Assembly (NCBI RefSeq): GCF_009914315.1
Contig: NZ_CP042596.1
Location: 2,542,001 to 2,606,000 of the forward strand
Reading direction: 5' to 3'
Source: Granulicella sp. WH15
Lineage (GTDB): Bacteria; Acidobacteriota; Terriglobia; Terriglobales; Acidobacteriaceae
DNA: 64,000 bases
Both the position numbers and the translations under genes were made by a program. Below the pieces are notes generated by a model. It did no database searches. It saw only the letters and a list, made by a program, of their open reading frames with translations, and was not told where the DNA came from. This document shows positions 36,213 through 46,319 of this stretch, piece after piece; the first letter of the stretch is position 1; each line of letters begins with the position of its first letter.

Positions 36213-36851
36213 TTACAGGGGTGTCGATTCAGAAGAAGGAATGGCAATCTCCAGCCTTACGGCCATCCTTACCAACTGCGCCAGCGACGTCGCAGCCATT
36301 TTCCGCATGATCTGGCCACGATGAATCTGGAATGTGGTTTCACTTATTCCCAGTTGTGACGCTGCTTGCTTGTTGAGAAAACCAGCCACCACCAAAGGCA
36401 GCACGTCTCGCTCGCGGGGAGTCAGACGAGAAAAACGTTCCTTCAGCTGATCTACCTGAGTCCTGTCCAGGCGCGATTTAGTATCGCGGACTAATGCTTC
36501 CTCGATTGCGCGCAACAGTTGCTTTCGTCCGAATGGTTTCGGAAGAAAGTCCACAGCTCCTGCTTTCATAGCCCGTACCGTTGATGGAATATCGCCGTGT
36601 CCGGTGATAAAGATGATCGGTGGATGGCACCGGTCGGCTAATTGTCCCTGGAGATCCAGACCGTTGACATCAGGCAATCGCACGTCGAGAACCAGGCAGG
36701 CAGGCACATCAGGTTTGGGAAATTCGATATATTCCCTGGCAGAACTGAACACCGCCACACAGAAATCCAACGACGAGAGCAGCTCGGATAACGCCTCACC
36801 AACGCGGGGATCGTCATCAACAACAAATACCATATGATCTTTTGAGTTCAT
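36213..36851 (-). CDS. FixJ/NarL-type response regulator with LuxR helix-turn-helix
   Basis: A 212-residue regulator. The receiver (residues 5-120) has phosphoacceptor Asp56 in V-L-D-V-R-L-P. A C-terminal HTH of the LuxR/FixJ class follows from L-T-P-R-E-R-D-V-L-P-L-V-V-A-G near residue 142, with Q-I-H-R-G-Q-I-M-R-K-M as the recognition helix region. Its start overlaps the kinase stop (ATGA), so the two are translationally coupled cognate partners. The FixJ-like form suggests control by redox or oxygen, but the kinase shows no heme-PAS motif that I can confirm. Confidence 0.9.
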   Translation of the reverse strand: MNSKDHMVFVVDDDPRVGEALSELLSSLDFCVAVFSSAREYIEFPKPDVPACLVLDVRLPDVNGLDLQGQLADRCHPPIIFITGHGDIPSTVRAMKAGAVDFLPKPFGRKQLLRAIEEALVRDTKSRLDRTQVDQLKERFSRLTPRERDVLPLVVAGFLNKQAASQLGISETTFQIHRGQIMRKMAATSLAQLVRMAVRLEIAIPSSESTPL

Positions 36852-39800
36852 TCAAGTTCCTCTGCAAAGACAGGGAGTCTGAAGCTGAACGTTGTTCCCT
36901 GATCCTTGTTTCGTGTGATCCAGATATTGCCCTCATGTGCTTCGACGATTGAACGACATATGGACAGACCAATCCCCATCCCCTTGTCCTTCGTTGTAAA
37001 AAATGGTTCAAAGACTCTCTCCAGGTCTACGAGTCCACTTCCATGATCGCAAACTTCAATCAATATCGATGAGTCGTCACTTTCAGAACGTAGAAGCAGT
37101 TGCTTTGAGCGGTTGGTCATCGCGTCCATAGCTTCAATCCCATTATTCACAAGATTGATCATCAACTGTTGCATCTGCACGCGATCGGCAAGCGTTACTG
37201 GCAGCTCCGGACTTAGTTCCACCTGAACGCTGATACGCTTTCTCTGAAGTTCGTTCGACACTAAATGGAGCACTTCCTGAATCACTTCATTCATGTCCAG
37301 CGCTACCTTATTTGCAGTCTCTGCTTTAAAAAGAGCGCGGATTCGTTGAATAACCGCAGCAGACGCATTTCCATCCCGGATAATTCTTTGGATGGCCAGC
37401 CTCGCACGTTCAAGATTTGGCGAGTCAGTCGATAACCACATCTCACAAGCGTCGGCATTCGCCACGACCGCTGCAAGAGGCTGATTGATTTCGTGGGCGA
37501 TCGAAGCCGACAACTCGGCCACAGTCGCGATTTGCGTTGCACGTGTCAGCTTTGCCTGAGTGAAGCGCAATGCTTCTGCCATCTTTTTACTCTCATCTAT
37601 TTCGATGTTCAGACCGTACCATCGCGTAATTCGATTGTCTCTATCTCGCAACGGCTCGGCCAGCGTTTGAAACCATCGATATTCTCCGTCGCCTCGACGA
37701 AGGCGATGTGTGATTTCATGTGGCTCTCCGGTTTTAAGGGCATGTCGCCATGACCTACTCGTCGTTTCCGTGTCGTCTGGATGAATCAGGGAACTCCATT
37801 TACACTCAAGGAGTTCGTCGAGAGTTCTACCCGCATAGTTGCAAAAGCGCTGATTTGCATAGATGACCTTACCTTCTCCGGGTAGCGCGCACCAGATCAA
37901 GGCTGGAATCGCTTCGATAATCTGCCGAAGATGATGCTCATTCTCTCGAAGTGCTTCCTCAGCCATCCAGCGTTCAGTGATGTCCATTGCAGTACCTATG
38001 AATTCGACCAGATCCCCGGATTCGTTCAACACAGGATGGCCGACTACATGGATGTGCTTTAGTGTTCCGCATGGAAGAAGTATTCGATAGTCCACTTCAT
38101 AGCCTGACTTCTCCTGTATGGCTCGTTCTATCTCCTTCTGCCATTTGGCCTGATCCTCAGCGTGAACCCGTTGAAGCCTATCTTCCCAGGTAGGCAAACC
38201 TCTATCAGGATCGAAGCCGAAGATGCGCAGACACTCCTCGGAAAGATAGGTGGGATCCTTTCCGGGAACACTCCAACCGAAACTGCCAGTATGTGTGAGC
38301 CTCTGCCCTTCCAGCAGGTAACTTTCGCTCCGACGTAGTGCTTCATGTACTCGCTTTCTCTCGGTAATATCGATCACGGCTCCGAGAAATTCCGCGGAGC
38401 CTGCTTCGTCTTCTATAGCATGTGCTACCAGGTGGAGATGCTTTACTGATTCATCTGGTAATAGAAGACGACATTCGAAGTCGCAGTCCTCCGCTTTACT
38501 CATTGCGCGATCAATGTATACCTGGACCAGAGCTTTGTCCTCCGGATGCACCCGACGGAAAATATGTTCGACAGTGGGATTGATGTCAAAATCGTATTCG
38601 AAGATCCGAAAGGTCTCGTCTGACCAAATCATCTCTCCTGTGGAGAGCCTGCATCCGAAACTCCCGGTCTGGCTTAACCGTTGGGCTTCGAGTAGGTATG
38701 CTTCGCTGCGTCTCAGCTTCTCTTCCGCTTTCTTACGCTCCTCGATTACGGTGATCAGATAATACCAACGAACAATGCGGTTTTTGGAGTCTGTCAGCGC
38801 GTTGCCTCGAGAATGTACCCAAGTATATGTACCATCGGGTCGTAATACGCGATGTTCGATATCAACTGGCTCATGAGTCTCAAGCGAACGTCGCCATATT
38901 GCCAACACGCTGTCGTATTCATCCGGATGTAAAAGCGCAGGCCAGTCACCGAACTCTTCAAAACGCTTACCGAAGAAATCCATCACTTGTCGACTGACAA
39001 TTTCAATTTCACCTGAAGGCCCCATCGCGTGTATAAGCCCGGGAATGCTGTCAACGATCAGTCGAAGACTTTCTTCGCTTGCACGCAGGGCATCTTCCGC
39101 GCGTCTGTGGTCTTCAATGTCAGTATTGATTCCGATCCATTTGACGATGTTGCCTTCACTATCCTGCACTGGGCTTCCACGGAAAAGAAACCTGCGATAC
39201 TCGCCGTCGTGACGACGAATGCGGCATTCTGACTCAAAAAAGTCGCCAGTCTTCAGAGCCCTCTGCCAGTCCTCCATAGTGCGGGAAAAATCGTCCGGAT
39301 GAATCGTGACCAGAAAGCCCCAGCCAAGCGCCTCCTCAATGGTCAACCCCGAGTACTCTAACCATTGTCGGTTGAGAAAGTCGGCTGAGCCATCCGGCCC
39401 CGCGGTCCAGCCCAGACCAGGCGTCGTATCAATCACCAGTCGCAGTTGACTAGCTATGTCAATTTCTCTTTTTCGTAATTCTTCCTCTGCTCGTTTGCGA
39501 TCCTCGATATCCGTGCCTGATACGTACCACTTGATGACGCTGCCACTCTTGTCACAGAGAGGAGCAACCTGAAACAGGAATCGGCGATACTGTCCATCAA
39601 AGCGTCGTATTCGCGCCTCAAACTCGCCGGACCTACAGAATCTGATAATTGAATTCCATTGATCAGAGTATAGAAGGAGGTCTTCGGGATGAATGGTAGA
39701 GACTAAATTCCATGCCCACGTTTTTGGATCGATGTTCTTCGTTGAATCCTCAAAGCGTCGGTCCAGCGCACTCTCCAAAGAGAGCCCGAGGTAATCCAGC

Positions 39801-40579
39801 CAGCGCTGATTGAGGTAGTCTACCGATCCATCCTGTCGTGCACTATGGATGAATGCCGGTGTCGTATCCACGACCAGACGAAGCCGCTCGTCTTCTCTCT
39901 TCATGTTCTCAATATCGGTCGCGGTGCAGATCCAGCGGGAGATTGCACCACTATCGTCTACTAGTGGCTTATATCGGAACAGAAACCAGCGATACTCCTC
40001 ATCTTTGCCAAGAGCGCGTCTTTCGATCTCGAAAGGAAGCCCCTCCGATAGACTGCGCTTCCGTTTACCGTTTGCCGTTTTAATGTCGTCTGGGTGAATA
40101 TCTCGACGAATACGCTCGCCCGTCTCAATATTTTTCATCTGATCCAGAGTGCGTCCCGTGTAATCGAGAACCATCTGGTTCGCTTCGAGAAGGTGTCCAT
40201 TGGGGTCAAGCAGAAGAACGTGATGAGGAATGAAGTCAATGAGTTCTCGAAGCTCTTTCGTATTCTTCCTGATCTGGTTTTCCCTCGATTGGATGAGATA
40301 ACGAATAATAAACGCAGCGATCGTGAACGTAATAAGTCGCGGATAGGCAGATGGTGCGATCGAGAAGTGTTGTCGCGGCGTGAGGAAAAAAAAGTCAAGT
40401 GCAAGCACGGAAATTCCGACTCCCAAGAGGCTCGGATATCGTCCTCCGTACAGAGAACCGACCATGATCCCGAGGAGGAGGCAGGTCGCCTCAGCGCCTG
40501 AAATTCGCCCCGCGAGAATCGCGAACAGACAAGCCGCAATTACCAACCCGTAACGATAGACATCAGGAGAAGACTTCAT
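36848..40579 (-). CDS. Membrane hybrid-sensing histidine kinase with seven PAS domains
   Basis: A 1243-residue kinase. The first 100 residues hold three to four hydrophobic helices (KdpD/DUF4118-like). About seven PAS/PAC units follow, three of them starting with L-R-L-V-(V/I)-D-T-T-P or L-R-L-I-V-D-S-I-P and two with the L-L-E-(A/G)-Q-R-L-(S/T)-x-T-G-S-F-G form. The HisKA dimerisation helix has phosphoacceptor His1029 in S-I-A-H-E-I-N-Q-P-L. The HATPase has N-L-V-N-N-G-I-E-A-M and G-M-G-I-G-L-S-I-C. The repeated PAS blocks look like recent internal duplications. No receiver domain is fused. Confidence 0.9.
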   Translation of the reverse strand: MKSSPDVYRYGLVIAACLFAILAGRISGAEATCLLLGIMVGSLYGGRYPSLLGVGISVLALDFFFLTPRQHFSIAPSAYPRLITFTIAAFIIRYLIQSRENQIRKNTKELRELIDFIPHHVLLLDPNGHLLEANQMVLDYTGRTLDQMKNIETGERIRRDIHPDDIKTANGKRKRSLSEGLPFEIERRALGKDEEYRWFLFRYKPLVDDSGAISRWICTATDIENMKREDERLRLVVDTTPAFIHSARQDGSVDYLNQRWLDYLGLSLESALDRRFEDSTKNIDPKTWAWNLVSTIHPEDLLLYSDQWNSIIRFCRSGEFEARIRRFDGQYRRFLFQVAPLCDKSGSVIKWYVSGTDIEDRKRAEEELRKREIDIASQLRLVIDTTPGLGWTAGPDGSADFLNRQWLEYSGLTIEEALGWGFLVTIHPDDFSRTMEDWQRALKTGDFFESECRIRRHDGEYRRFLFRGSPVQDSEGNIVKWIGINTDIEDHRRAEDALRASEESLRLIVDSIPGLIHAMGPSGEIEIVSRQVMDFFGKRFEEFGDWPALLHPDEYDSVLAIWRRSLETHEPVDIEHRVLRPDGTYTWVHSRGNALTDSKNRIVRWYYLITVIEERKKAEEKLRRSEAYLLEAQRLSQTGSFGCRLSTGEMIWSDETFRIFEYDFDINPTVEHIFRRVHPEDKALVQVYIDRAMSKAEDCDFECRLLLPDESVKHLHLVAHAIEDEAGSAEFLGAVIDITERKRVHEALRRSESYLLEGQRLTHTGSFGWSVPGKDPTYLSEECLRIFGFDPDRGLPTWEDRLQRVHAEDQAKWQKEIERAIQEKSGYEVDYRILLPCGTLKHIHVVGHPVLNESGDLVEFIGTAMDITERWMAEEALRENEHHLRQIIEAIPALIWCALPGEGKVIYANQRFCNYAGRTLDELLECKWSSLIHPDDTETTSRSWRHALKTGEPHEITHRLRRGDGEYRWFQTLAEPLRDRDNRITRWYGLNIEIDESKKMAEALRFTQAKLTRATQIATVAELSASIAHEINQPLAAVVANADACEMWLSTDSPNLERARLAIQRIIRDGNASAAVIQRIRALFKAETANKVALDMNEVIQEVLHLVSNELQRKRISVQVELSPELPVTLADRVQMQQLMINLVNNGIEAMDAMTNRSKQLLLRSESDDSSILIEVCDHGSGLVDLERVFEPFFTTKDKGMGIGLSICRSIVEAHEGNIWITRNKDQGTTFSFRLPVFAEELE

Positions 40580-40978
40580 TTATTGGTTCCTGTTCAGTAC
40601 TTTGTAGGTCTAGTAGAAACATGTGATATGCAGTTCCAGGCACCGTGCGTACGATTACAACTCGAGCATGGTTATAGTCCTTTTTCATCGATTCTCCTCC
40701 TCCAGCGGCAAAGTCCCAGAAACCCTGACAGGTGAAGAAACGTGTCTGAGCGAGCAAATGCAACTCCAGATTTCAAACTGCTTATTGGGCGCCGTCAAGG
40801 CGATCAGCTTTAGAAGATCTGCCGGAGCCGCGCGTCGATACCTACAGTGGCGAGTTGCCAACTTATCCCTTTGTCGCTTTGTAGTTACAAACTGCCTTAC
40901 CGATCCGATCTCTCCTTTCTACACTTGGGAATCATCAGTCCCCAAATCTCTGTCGAAACACCAGCCATGGAGGACACA
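40580..40978. other. Intergenic region between divergent kinase and lactate-dehydrogenase genes
   Basis: About 400 bp without a credible gene. It must contain the promoters of the kinase operon (minus) and of the dehydrogenase-bd oxidase operon (plus). I looked for a clear FNR box (TTGAT-N4-ATCAA) and saw none. An ORF runs through the last 130 bp in frame with the dehydrogenase but has no ribosome site. Confidence 0.4.
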
Positions 40979-43930
40979 ATGCTAACGCTGTTAGAACCAG
41001 ATGCCGCGCGAATTACTCCAGCCGACCATGCTCCAACTCACGACCGTGCTCCGGAAGAACTGGCGCTGGGCACTCCTTTGTGGCTGCGTGATGACCTCGT
41101 TGAGATTCTGGGCGACGCACAGGTGCATTCGCGAGTCATCGATCTCGTCAAGTACGCGACGGATGCGAGTCCCTACCGGATGTTCCCAAAGGTGGTGGTA
41201 ACGCCGCGAACCGTCGAAGAGATCGCCAGGATCTTCGCTTACGCGCAGAAAAAAAAGCTTCCAGTAACCATCCGCTCTGCAGGTTCGAGCCTCAGTGGCC
41301 AGTCGCAAGGCGACGGCATTCTGATCGATGGTCGAAAGCATTGGGCCGGAATGACGGTCGAGGACGGCGGCAAGCGCCTTAGAGTGCGGCCAGGAACGGT
41401 CATGTTCCGAGCAAACCTTGCATTACATCCCTACGGCTACCGACTAGGACCCGATCCAGCCAGTTCTGGCGTGGCGACCGTGGGAGGCGTAATTGCAAAT
41501 AACGCCAGCGGAATGTGCTGCGGAACCGTCGAGAATTCTTACAAGACACTCGAATCGGTGTCGTTTCTGCTTCCCTCGGGCACACATATTAATACTGCGG
41601 ATCCAGACGCTGAAAATCAGTTCAGTGTTGCGGAACCAGATCTAGCCGCTGGGCTGATGGAGATCAGAGAAGAGATCTACAAAGACACGAAGCTCGTTGA
41701 ACGGCTCAAGAAGAAGTACAGCATCAAGAACACGACGGGCTACCATATGGGGGCCTTCCTTGATGAATCGACACCGCTTGGAATCTTCCGCAAGCTGCTC
41801 GTGGGCTCGGAAGGCACATTGGCCTTCATCTCAGAAGGGGTCTTCGAGACGGTGCCTGACGATAAGTACCGACTGACAGCTTTCCTCGTCTTCCCCGACA
41901 TGCACTCTGCATGTGCTGCCGTAGCTCCCTTTGTTGCTCATGGTGCGGCTGCCGCAGAACTCTCCGATCGTGGATGTTTACACGCTGTAGAGGGTAAGCC
42001 TGGCGTACCTGACCGCTGGAAGACGTTACCAAGTGAAGCAACCGCGCTGCTGGTAGAGTTTCGCGAACCAACTCCCGAGAAGCTCAAAGAGGCAGGCGCT
42101 GCGGCTCAGTCAGTACTCGAAGGACTTCAGTTGCTTGAAAAGGCGGAGTTTACCCAAGACCCACATCTTGCGGCGCAGTACTGGACCATCCGCAGCGGAC
42201 TACTACCATCTATTGGTGGGGCTCGCCCCAGCGGTACATCGTTGATCCTCGAAGACGTTTGCTTTCCTCCGGACAAGCTTGCGGATGGTGCGCTCGATTT
42301 GCAAAAGCTTTTCCCTAAGCATGGTTATGATGGAGTGGTCTTTGGCCACGCCTCTGCAGGGAATCTCCACTTTCTGATTACCCCCTCATTGAATACGGAA
42401 ACGGATGTCGAGCGGTTCGACGGGTTTCTGCAGGATGTAGTGAAGCTTGTCGTTGACAAGTACGACGGCTCACTAAAGGCCGAGCACGGAACAGGCCGTA
42501 ACATCGCTCCCTTCGTTGAGCACGAGTGGGGCTTGAAGCTCACCGACATGATGTGGCGGCTGAAGCGTCTTGCCGATCCAAATCTCATGCTGGCTCCGGA
42601 CGTAATGCTGACCAGGGATACGAAAGCGCATCTTCGTCATCTGCACACGGTGCCCACGGTCGAGCAGGAGGTCGACCGCTGCATTGAATGCGGCTACTGC
42701 GAATCCGTGTGTCCGAGCCGTCACATCACCACAACGCCGCGGCAGCGCATTGTTATAAGACGCGAGATGCTGCGCCAACCGACTGGTTCTATCGTTACCG
42801 AGGCACTCCTAAAGCAGTACGAGTACGACGCGATTGAGACCTGCGCCGGCGATGGCAGTTGCGCTCTCGCCTGCCCCGTAGGCATCAACACCGGGATGCT
42901 GATGAAGCGATTCCGTCATGAGGAACACAATACCACCCAAGAGCACGTCGCCGAGAAGATTGCGGAGAATTGGGGCGCTGCCGAGATAGGAGCGCGAGCG
43001 GCTCTCACGCTGAATCATATTGCTACCAGCATGTATGGTGGATCTCTCGTAGCCGAAAGCGCTCTAAAGGTAGTTCGCTCGGTTGTGAGCAAGGACCTGG
43101 TGCCGGGATGGCTTCCCGTGATTCCGCCGGCTGCCACTCCCAAGGTTCCAGATACATCGCGTGAGGCCGCAGCCGCAGTCTATTTCCACGCATGTGTCAA
43201 CCGGATGTTTGGAAACTCCGAGGAATCGAAGGGGCCAGGCATCGCCGATGCGATGGTCGCGGTGTCGGCTCGAGCAGGAATGCCACTCTGGATCCCTGAC
43301 GACCTATCTGGAACCTGTTGCGCAACGGTCTGGCACTCCAAGGGCTACGCCGATGGCAATAAATACATGGCCAACAAGATCGTCGAGAAGATGTGGGAGT
43401 GGAGCGACGGCGGAAAGATTCCGGTCGTCTGCGATGCCAGTTCCTGCACATTCGGAATCACGACCGAGATTCTCGGTTATCTGACGCTGCAGAATTCGGA
43501 ACGACACAAGCAGTTGAAACTGATTGACTCCGTGGGATGGGCGTATGACTACCTCTTGCCGAAGCTCAAGGTAGAACGTCAGATCGAGTCTGCTGTGATT
43601 CATCCAGTCTGTGCCATTCATCACCTTGGATTGGTCGAGAAGATGCAGCTGCTCGGCGAGGCTTTGGCAAAGAAGGCCGTAACGCCGATCTACGCTACCT
43701 GCTGCGCCTTCGCTGGTGACCGGGGCTTTCTGCATCCAGAGTTGACTCAGTCCGCTACTTCGGAAGAGGTGAACGAGATTGGAGATCAGGAGTTTGACAA
43801 GTACCTGTGCAGCAACCGAACGTGCGAACTGGGCATGAATCTGGCGACTGGGAAGGACTATCAATCGGTGATCTTCCTGCTTGAGGAACTGACACGGCCC
43901 CAGGCACAAGACGCACCATCCATCGCGTAA
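40979..43930 (+). CDS. FAD- and Fe-S-containing D-lactate/2-hydroxyacid dehydrogenase (GlcD-GlcF fusion)
   Basis: A 983-residue fusion starting at ATG 40979, with GGAGGA just upstream; ATG 40967 is the alternative. The N-terminal half is an FAD_binding_4/oxidase-C flavoprotein (S-A-G-S-S-L-S-G-Q-S; V-G-G-V-I-A-N-N-A-S-G-M). The C-terminal half is a GlpC/GlcF-like ferredoxin part with two clusters (C-I-E-C-G-Y-C-E-S-V-C-P and C-A-G-D-G-S-C-A-L-A-C-P). Two cysteine-rich CCG-type elements follow. It oxidises a 2-hydroxyacid and passes electrons to quinone. Lactate racemase and cytochrome bd genes downstream favour D-lactate. Glycolate remains possible. Confidence 0.85.
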   Translation: MLTLLEPDAARITPADHAPTHDRAPEELALGTPLWLRDDLVEILGDAQVHSRVIDLVKYATDASPYRMFPKVVVTPRTVEEIARIFAYAQKKKLPVTIRSAGSSLSGQSQGDGILIDGRKHWAGMTVEDGGKRLRVRPGTVMFRANLALHPYGYRLGPDPASSGVATVGGVIANNASGMCCGTVENSYKTLESVSFLLPSGTHINTADPDAENQFSVAEPDLAAGLMEIREEIYKDTKLVERLKKKYSIKNTTGYHMGAFLDESTPLGIFRKLLVGSEGTLAFISEGVFETVPDDKYRLTAFLVFPDMHSACAAVAPFVAHGAAAAELSDRGCLHAVEGKPGVPDRWKTLPSEATALLVEFREPTPEKLKEAGAAAQSVLEGLQLLEKAEFTQDPHLAAQYWTIRSGLLPSIGGARPSGTSLILEDVCFPPDKLADGALDLQKLFPKHGYDGVVFGHASAGNLHFLITPSLNTETDVERFDGFLQDVVKLVVDKYDGSLKAEHGTGRNIAPFVEHEWGLKLTDMMWRLKRLADPNLMLAPDVMLTRDTKAHLRHLHTVPTVEQEVDRCIECGYCESVCPSRHITTTPRQRIVIRREMLRQPTGSIVTEALLKQYEYDAIETCAGDGSCALACPVGINTGMLMKRFRHEEHNTTQEHVAEKIAENWGAAEIGARAALTLNHIATSMYGGSLVAESALKVVRSVVSKDLVPGWLPVIPPAATPKVPDTSREAAAAVYFHACVNRMFGNSEESKGPGIADAMVAVSARAGMPLWIPDDLSGTCCATVWHSKGYADGNKYMANKIVEKMWEWSDGGKIPVVCDASSCTFGITTEILGYLTLQNSERHKQLKLIDSVGWAYDYLLPKLKVERQIESAVIHPVCAIHHLGLVEKMQLLGEALAKKAVTPIYATCCAFAGDRGFLHPELTQSATSEEVNEIGDQEFDKYLCSNRTCELGMNLATGKDYQSVIFLLEELTRPQAQDAPSIA

Positions 43931-43946
43931 GGGAGAGGCGTCGCAA

Positions 43947-45275
43947 ATGGATAACTTTCTTGCAGCTCGCTCTCAGATGGGGATGTCCCTCGCCTTCCAC
44001 ATCGTCTTCGCGGTGATTGGCGTCTCGCTGCCATTGATGATGACCATCGCCGAATGGCGGTGGAGATCGACAGGCGATCCGACCTATCTCCTGCTTGCGA
44101 AACGCTGGGCGAAGGGGACAACCATCCTCTTCGCCGTCGGCGCGATCTCAGGGACCGTTTTGTCATTCGAGCTTGGTTTGCTCTGGCCGAGGTTCATGCA
44201 ATATGCCGGAGCTGTGATCGGAATGCCATTCTCTCTGGAAGGATTCGCGTTTTTCACGGAAGCCATCTTCCTCGGCATTTATTTATATGGGTGGAACCGT
44301 GTACCCGGCTGGTTCCATCTCTTCTCGGGCATCATCGTGTCTTTGAGTGGATTGCTGTCCGCCATCTTCGTTACGCTTGTCAACGGGTGGATGAACACGC
44401 CGACTGGCTTTGACATCCTCGATGGCAAGTTCCAGAACATCCACCCCTTCGCCGCAATGCTAAACCCGGCAGGCATTCCGGAGGCAGTACACATGGTACT
44501 TGCCTCCTACACTGCCGCGGGATTCGCGACGGCTGGAATCCATAGCTGGCTTCTGTTGCGTCGAGGCAGAAATCGCTTCGATGAAGTCGCCATAGGAATT
44601 GCACTGTGTGTCGGTGGAGCAGCTGTTTTGATTCAGGGTGTAAGTGGCGATGCTCTTGCCCGTATGGTTGCAGTGAAGCAGCCAATGAAGCTGGCGAGCC
44701 TCGAGGGACAGTTCAAAACAGAAGTGGGGGCTCCGCTAAGCATCGGCGGTCTTCCTTTTCCAGACGAGCGGGTAACGAAGTACGCCATCAAAATACCGCA
44801 CGGTCTGAGCCTGCTAGCCTTCCACACTCCGAACGCCCTGATCAAGGGACTCGATCAGGAACCTTCGAAGGACTGGCCGAATGTGCGAATGGTGCATATC
44901 TGTTTTCAGATCATGGTGGGCTGCGGAAGCCTGTTATCGCTCTTCGCCCTCATCGCGGCCTGGCTCTCCTGGAAACGTGGCCCTTTGAGCAAACAGAAGT
45001 TGTTCCTTAAGGCAGCCGTCCTGGTTAGTCCGCTTGGGTTCGTCGCCCTGGAGGCCGGGTGGATGGTGACTGAGTTGGGCCGTCAGCCCTGGATTGTCTA
45101 CCATCTGATGCGCACAAGAGATGCAGTGACTACCATGCCGAACATCACAATTACGTTTCTGGTGATGACCTTCGTCTATCTTGTTCTTGGAATCATTGTC
45201 GTCTGGTTGTTGAGCAAGCATGTGATCGCACCAGCCGAGAAAAAGCAACTTGACGGCCCCGGGGTGCTGGTATGA
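43947..45275 (+). CDS. cydA: Cytochrome bd quinol oxidase subunit I
   Basis: A 442-residue membrane protein with about nine helices. It has the b595 heme ligand His18 in L-A-F-H-I-V-F-A, F-E-L-G-L-L-W-P, and the conserved G-R-Q-P-W motif near residue 380. It is shorter than E. coli CydA, with a short Q-loop as in the cyanide-insensitive (CIO) branch. It starts 16 bp after the dehydrogenase, so quinol made from lactate can be oxidised directly. The stop overlaps cydB by 4 bp. Confidence 0.92.
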   Translation: MDNFLAARSQMGMSLAFHIVFAVIGVSLPLMMTIAEWRWRSTGDPTYLLLAKRWAKGTTILFAVGAISGTVLSFELGLLWPRFMQYAGAVIGMPFSLEGFAFFTEAIFLGIYLYGWNRVPGWFHLFSGIIVSLSGLLSAIFVTLVNGWMNTPTGFDILDGKFQNIHPFAAMLNPAGIPEAVHMVLASYTAAGFATAGIHSWLLLRRGRNRFDEVAIGIALCVGGAAVLIQGVSGDALARMVAVKQPMKLASLEGQFKTEVGAPLSIGGLPFPDERVTKYAIKIPHGLSLLAFHTPNALIKGLDQEPSKDWPNVRMVHICFQIMVGCGSLLSLFALIAAWLSWKRGPLSKQKLFLKAAVLVSPLGFVALEAGWMVTELGRQPWIVYHLMRTRDAVTTMPNITITFLVMTFVYLVLGIIVVWLLSKHVIAPAEKKQLDGPGVLV

Positions 45276-46297
45276 ATCCCGCAATGATTCTGGCAGGCAT
45301 CATGCTCGGCGCGCTCGTGATCTACTCTCTGCTCGCCGGGGCTGACTATGGCGCGGGCTTCTGGGACCTTATGTGTTCCGGACCTCGCCGGGAGAAACAG
45401 CGCCAGTTGATTGCGCAAGCGATTGAACCGGTGTGGGAGACAAACCATGTGTGGCTCATTCTGGTAGTTGTTCTCATGTTTGCAGGCTTCGCGCCCGCGT
45501 TCGGTGCAATCAGCATAGCCCTTGGCGTCCCAGTCTTTCTTATCCTGCTGGGCGTCGTCCTGCGAGGCTCAGCCTATGTCTTCCGTACCTATTTCGCTGG
45601 AAGCATCCGGACGCAGCTCTACTGGGGTAAGGTCTTTTCGATATCGAGCAGTATGACGCCGCTCTTTCTTGGAATCGTGATCGGGGCTATCTCAAGTGAC
45701 ACGGTTGTCGTAAGAGATGGCATCAGCGAAAATGGTTTTCTCAGAACGTGGTTTCATCCATTCCCGGTAATTGTCGGCGTTCTCTCGCTCTCGCTGTTCG
45801 CCTACCTGTCGGCGTGTTATCTAACCGTAGAAACCGATGACCCTGCACTTCAGGATGATTTCAGAAGCCGGGCTCTCTTCTCTGGCTTTATCTCTCTTAT
45901 GGCAGCATTTGCGACATACGTTGTCGCAGGTGACAACGCGCGGGAGATACGGGATGGTCTTTCGGGCGCTCCCTATGTCTTGTTAGTCGAATCTTGCGCT
46001 GCAATCGCCGCATTCGTCGCATTTCAGGCACTTTGGTCGAGACGCTATCTTCGTGCCAGAATCGCAGCCGCGGCCCAGGTCGGCCTGATCATCATCGGAT
46101 GGGGCGCAGCGCAGTATCCATACCTCGCTAGGCCAGGCTTGACTATCTTCAACAGTTCAGCACCTTCCAACGTCCTTATAGAGATTGAGATTGCGTGTGC
46201 CTTTGGAGGAGCTATTCTGTTTCCCTCGCTGTTCCTTCTTTATCGAATATTCAAGGCACATCGCAAAGCTGTCCTTGCAGACACCACACCTGTTTAG
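45272..46297 (+). CDS. cydB: Cytochrome bd quinol oxidase subunit II
   Basis: A 341-residue subunit with eight or more hydrophobic helices. The opening G-A-L-V-I-Y-S-L-L-A-G-A-D-Y-G-A-G-F-W-D-L and E-P-V-W-E-T-N-H-V-W are the classical CydB signature. It overlaps cydA (ATGA) and lies 22 bp before the acetolactate decarboxylase start. No cydX-like small ORF or cydDC genes are seen next to it. Confidence 0.93.
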   Translation: MNPAMILAGIMLGALVIYSLLAGADYGAGFWDLMCSGPRREKQRQLIAQAIEPVWETNHVWLILVVVLMFAGFAPAFGAISIALGVPVFLILLGVVLRGSAYVFRTYFAGSIRTQLYWGKVFSISSSMTPLFLGIVIGAISSDTVVVRDGISENGFLRTWFHPFPVIVGVLSLSLFAYLSACYLTVETDDPALQDDFRSRALFSGFISLMAAFATYVVAGDNAREIRDGLSGAPYVLLVESCAAIAAFVAFQALWSRRYLRARIAAAAQVGLIIIGWGAAQYPYLARPGLTIFNSSAPSNVLIEIEIACAFGGAILFPSLFLLYRIFKAHRKAVLADTTPV

Positions 46298-46319
46298 GCT
46301 TATCCCCGGAGAACTGCCA

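Noticed and set aside
40580-40978. FNR/ArcA-type control site before the lactate-bd oxidase operon
   Set aside because: Expected from gene content, but no TTGAT-N4-ATCAA or comparable box could be seen by eye.
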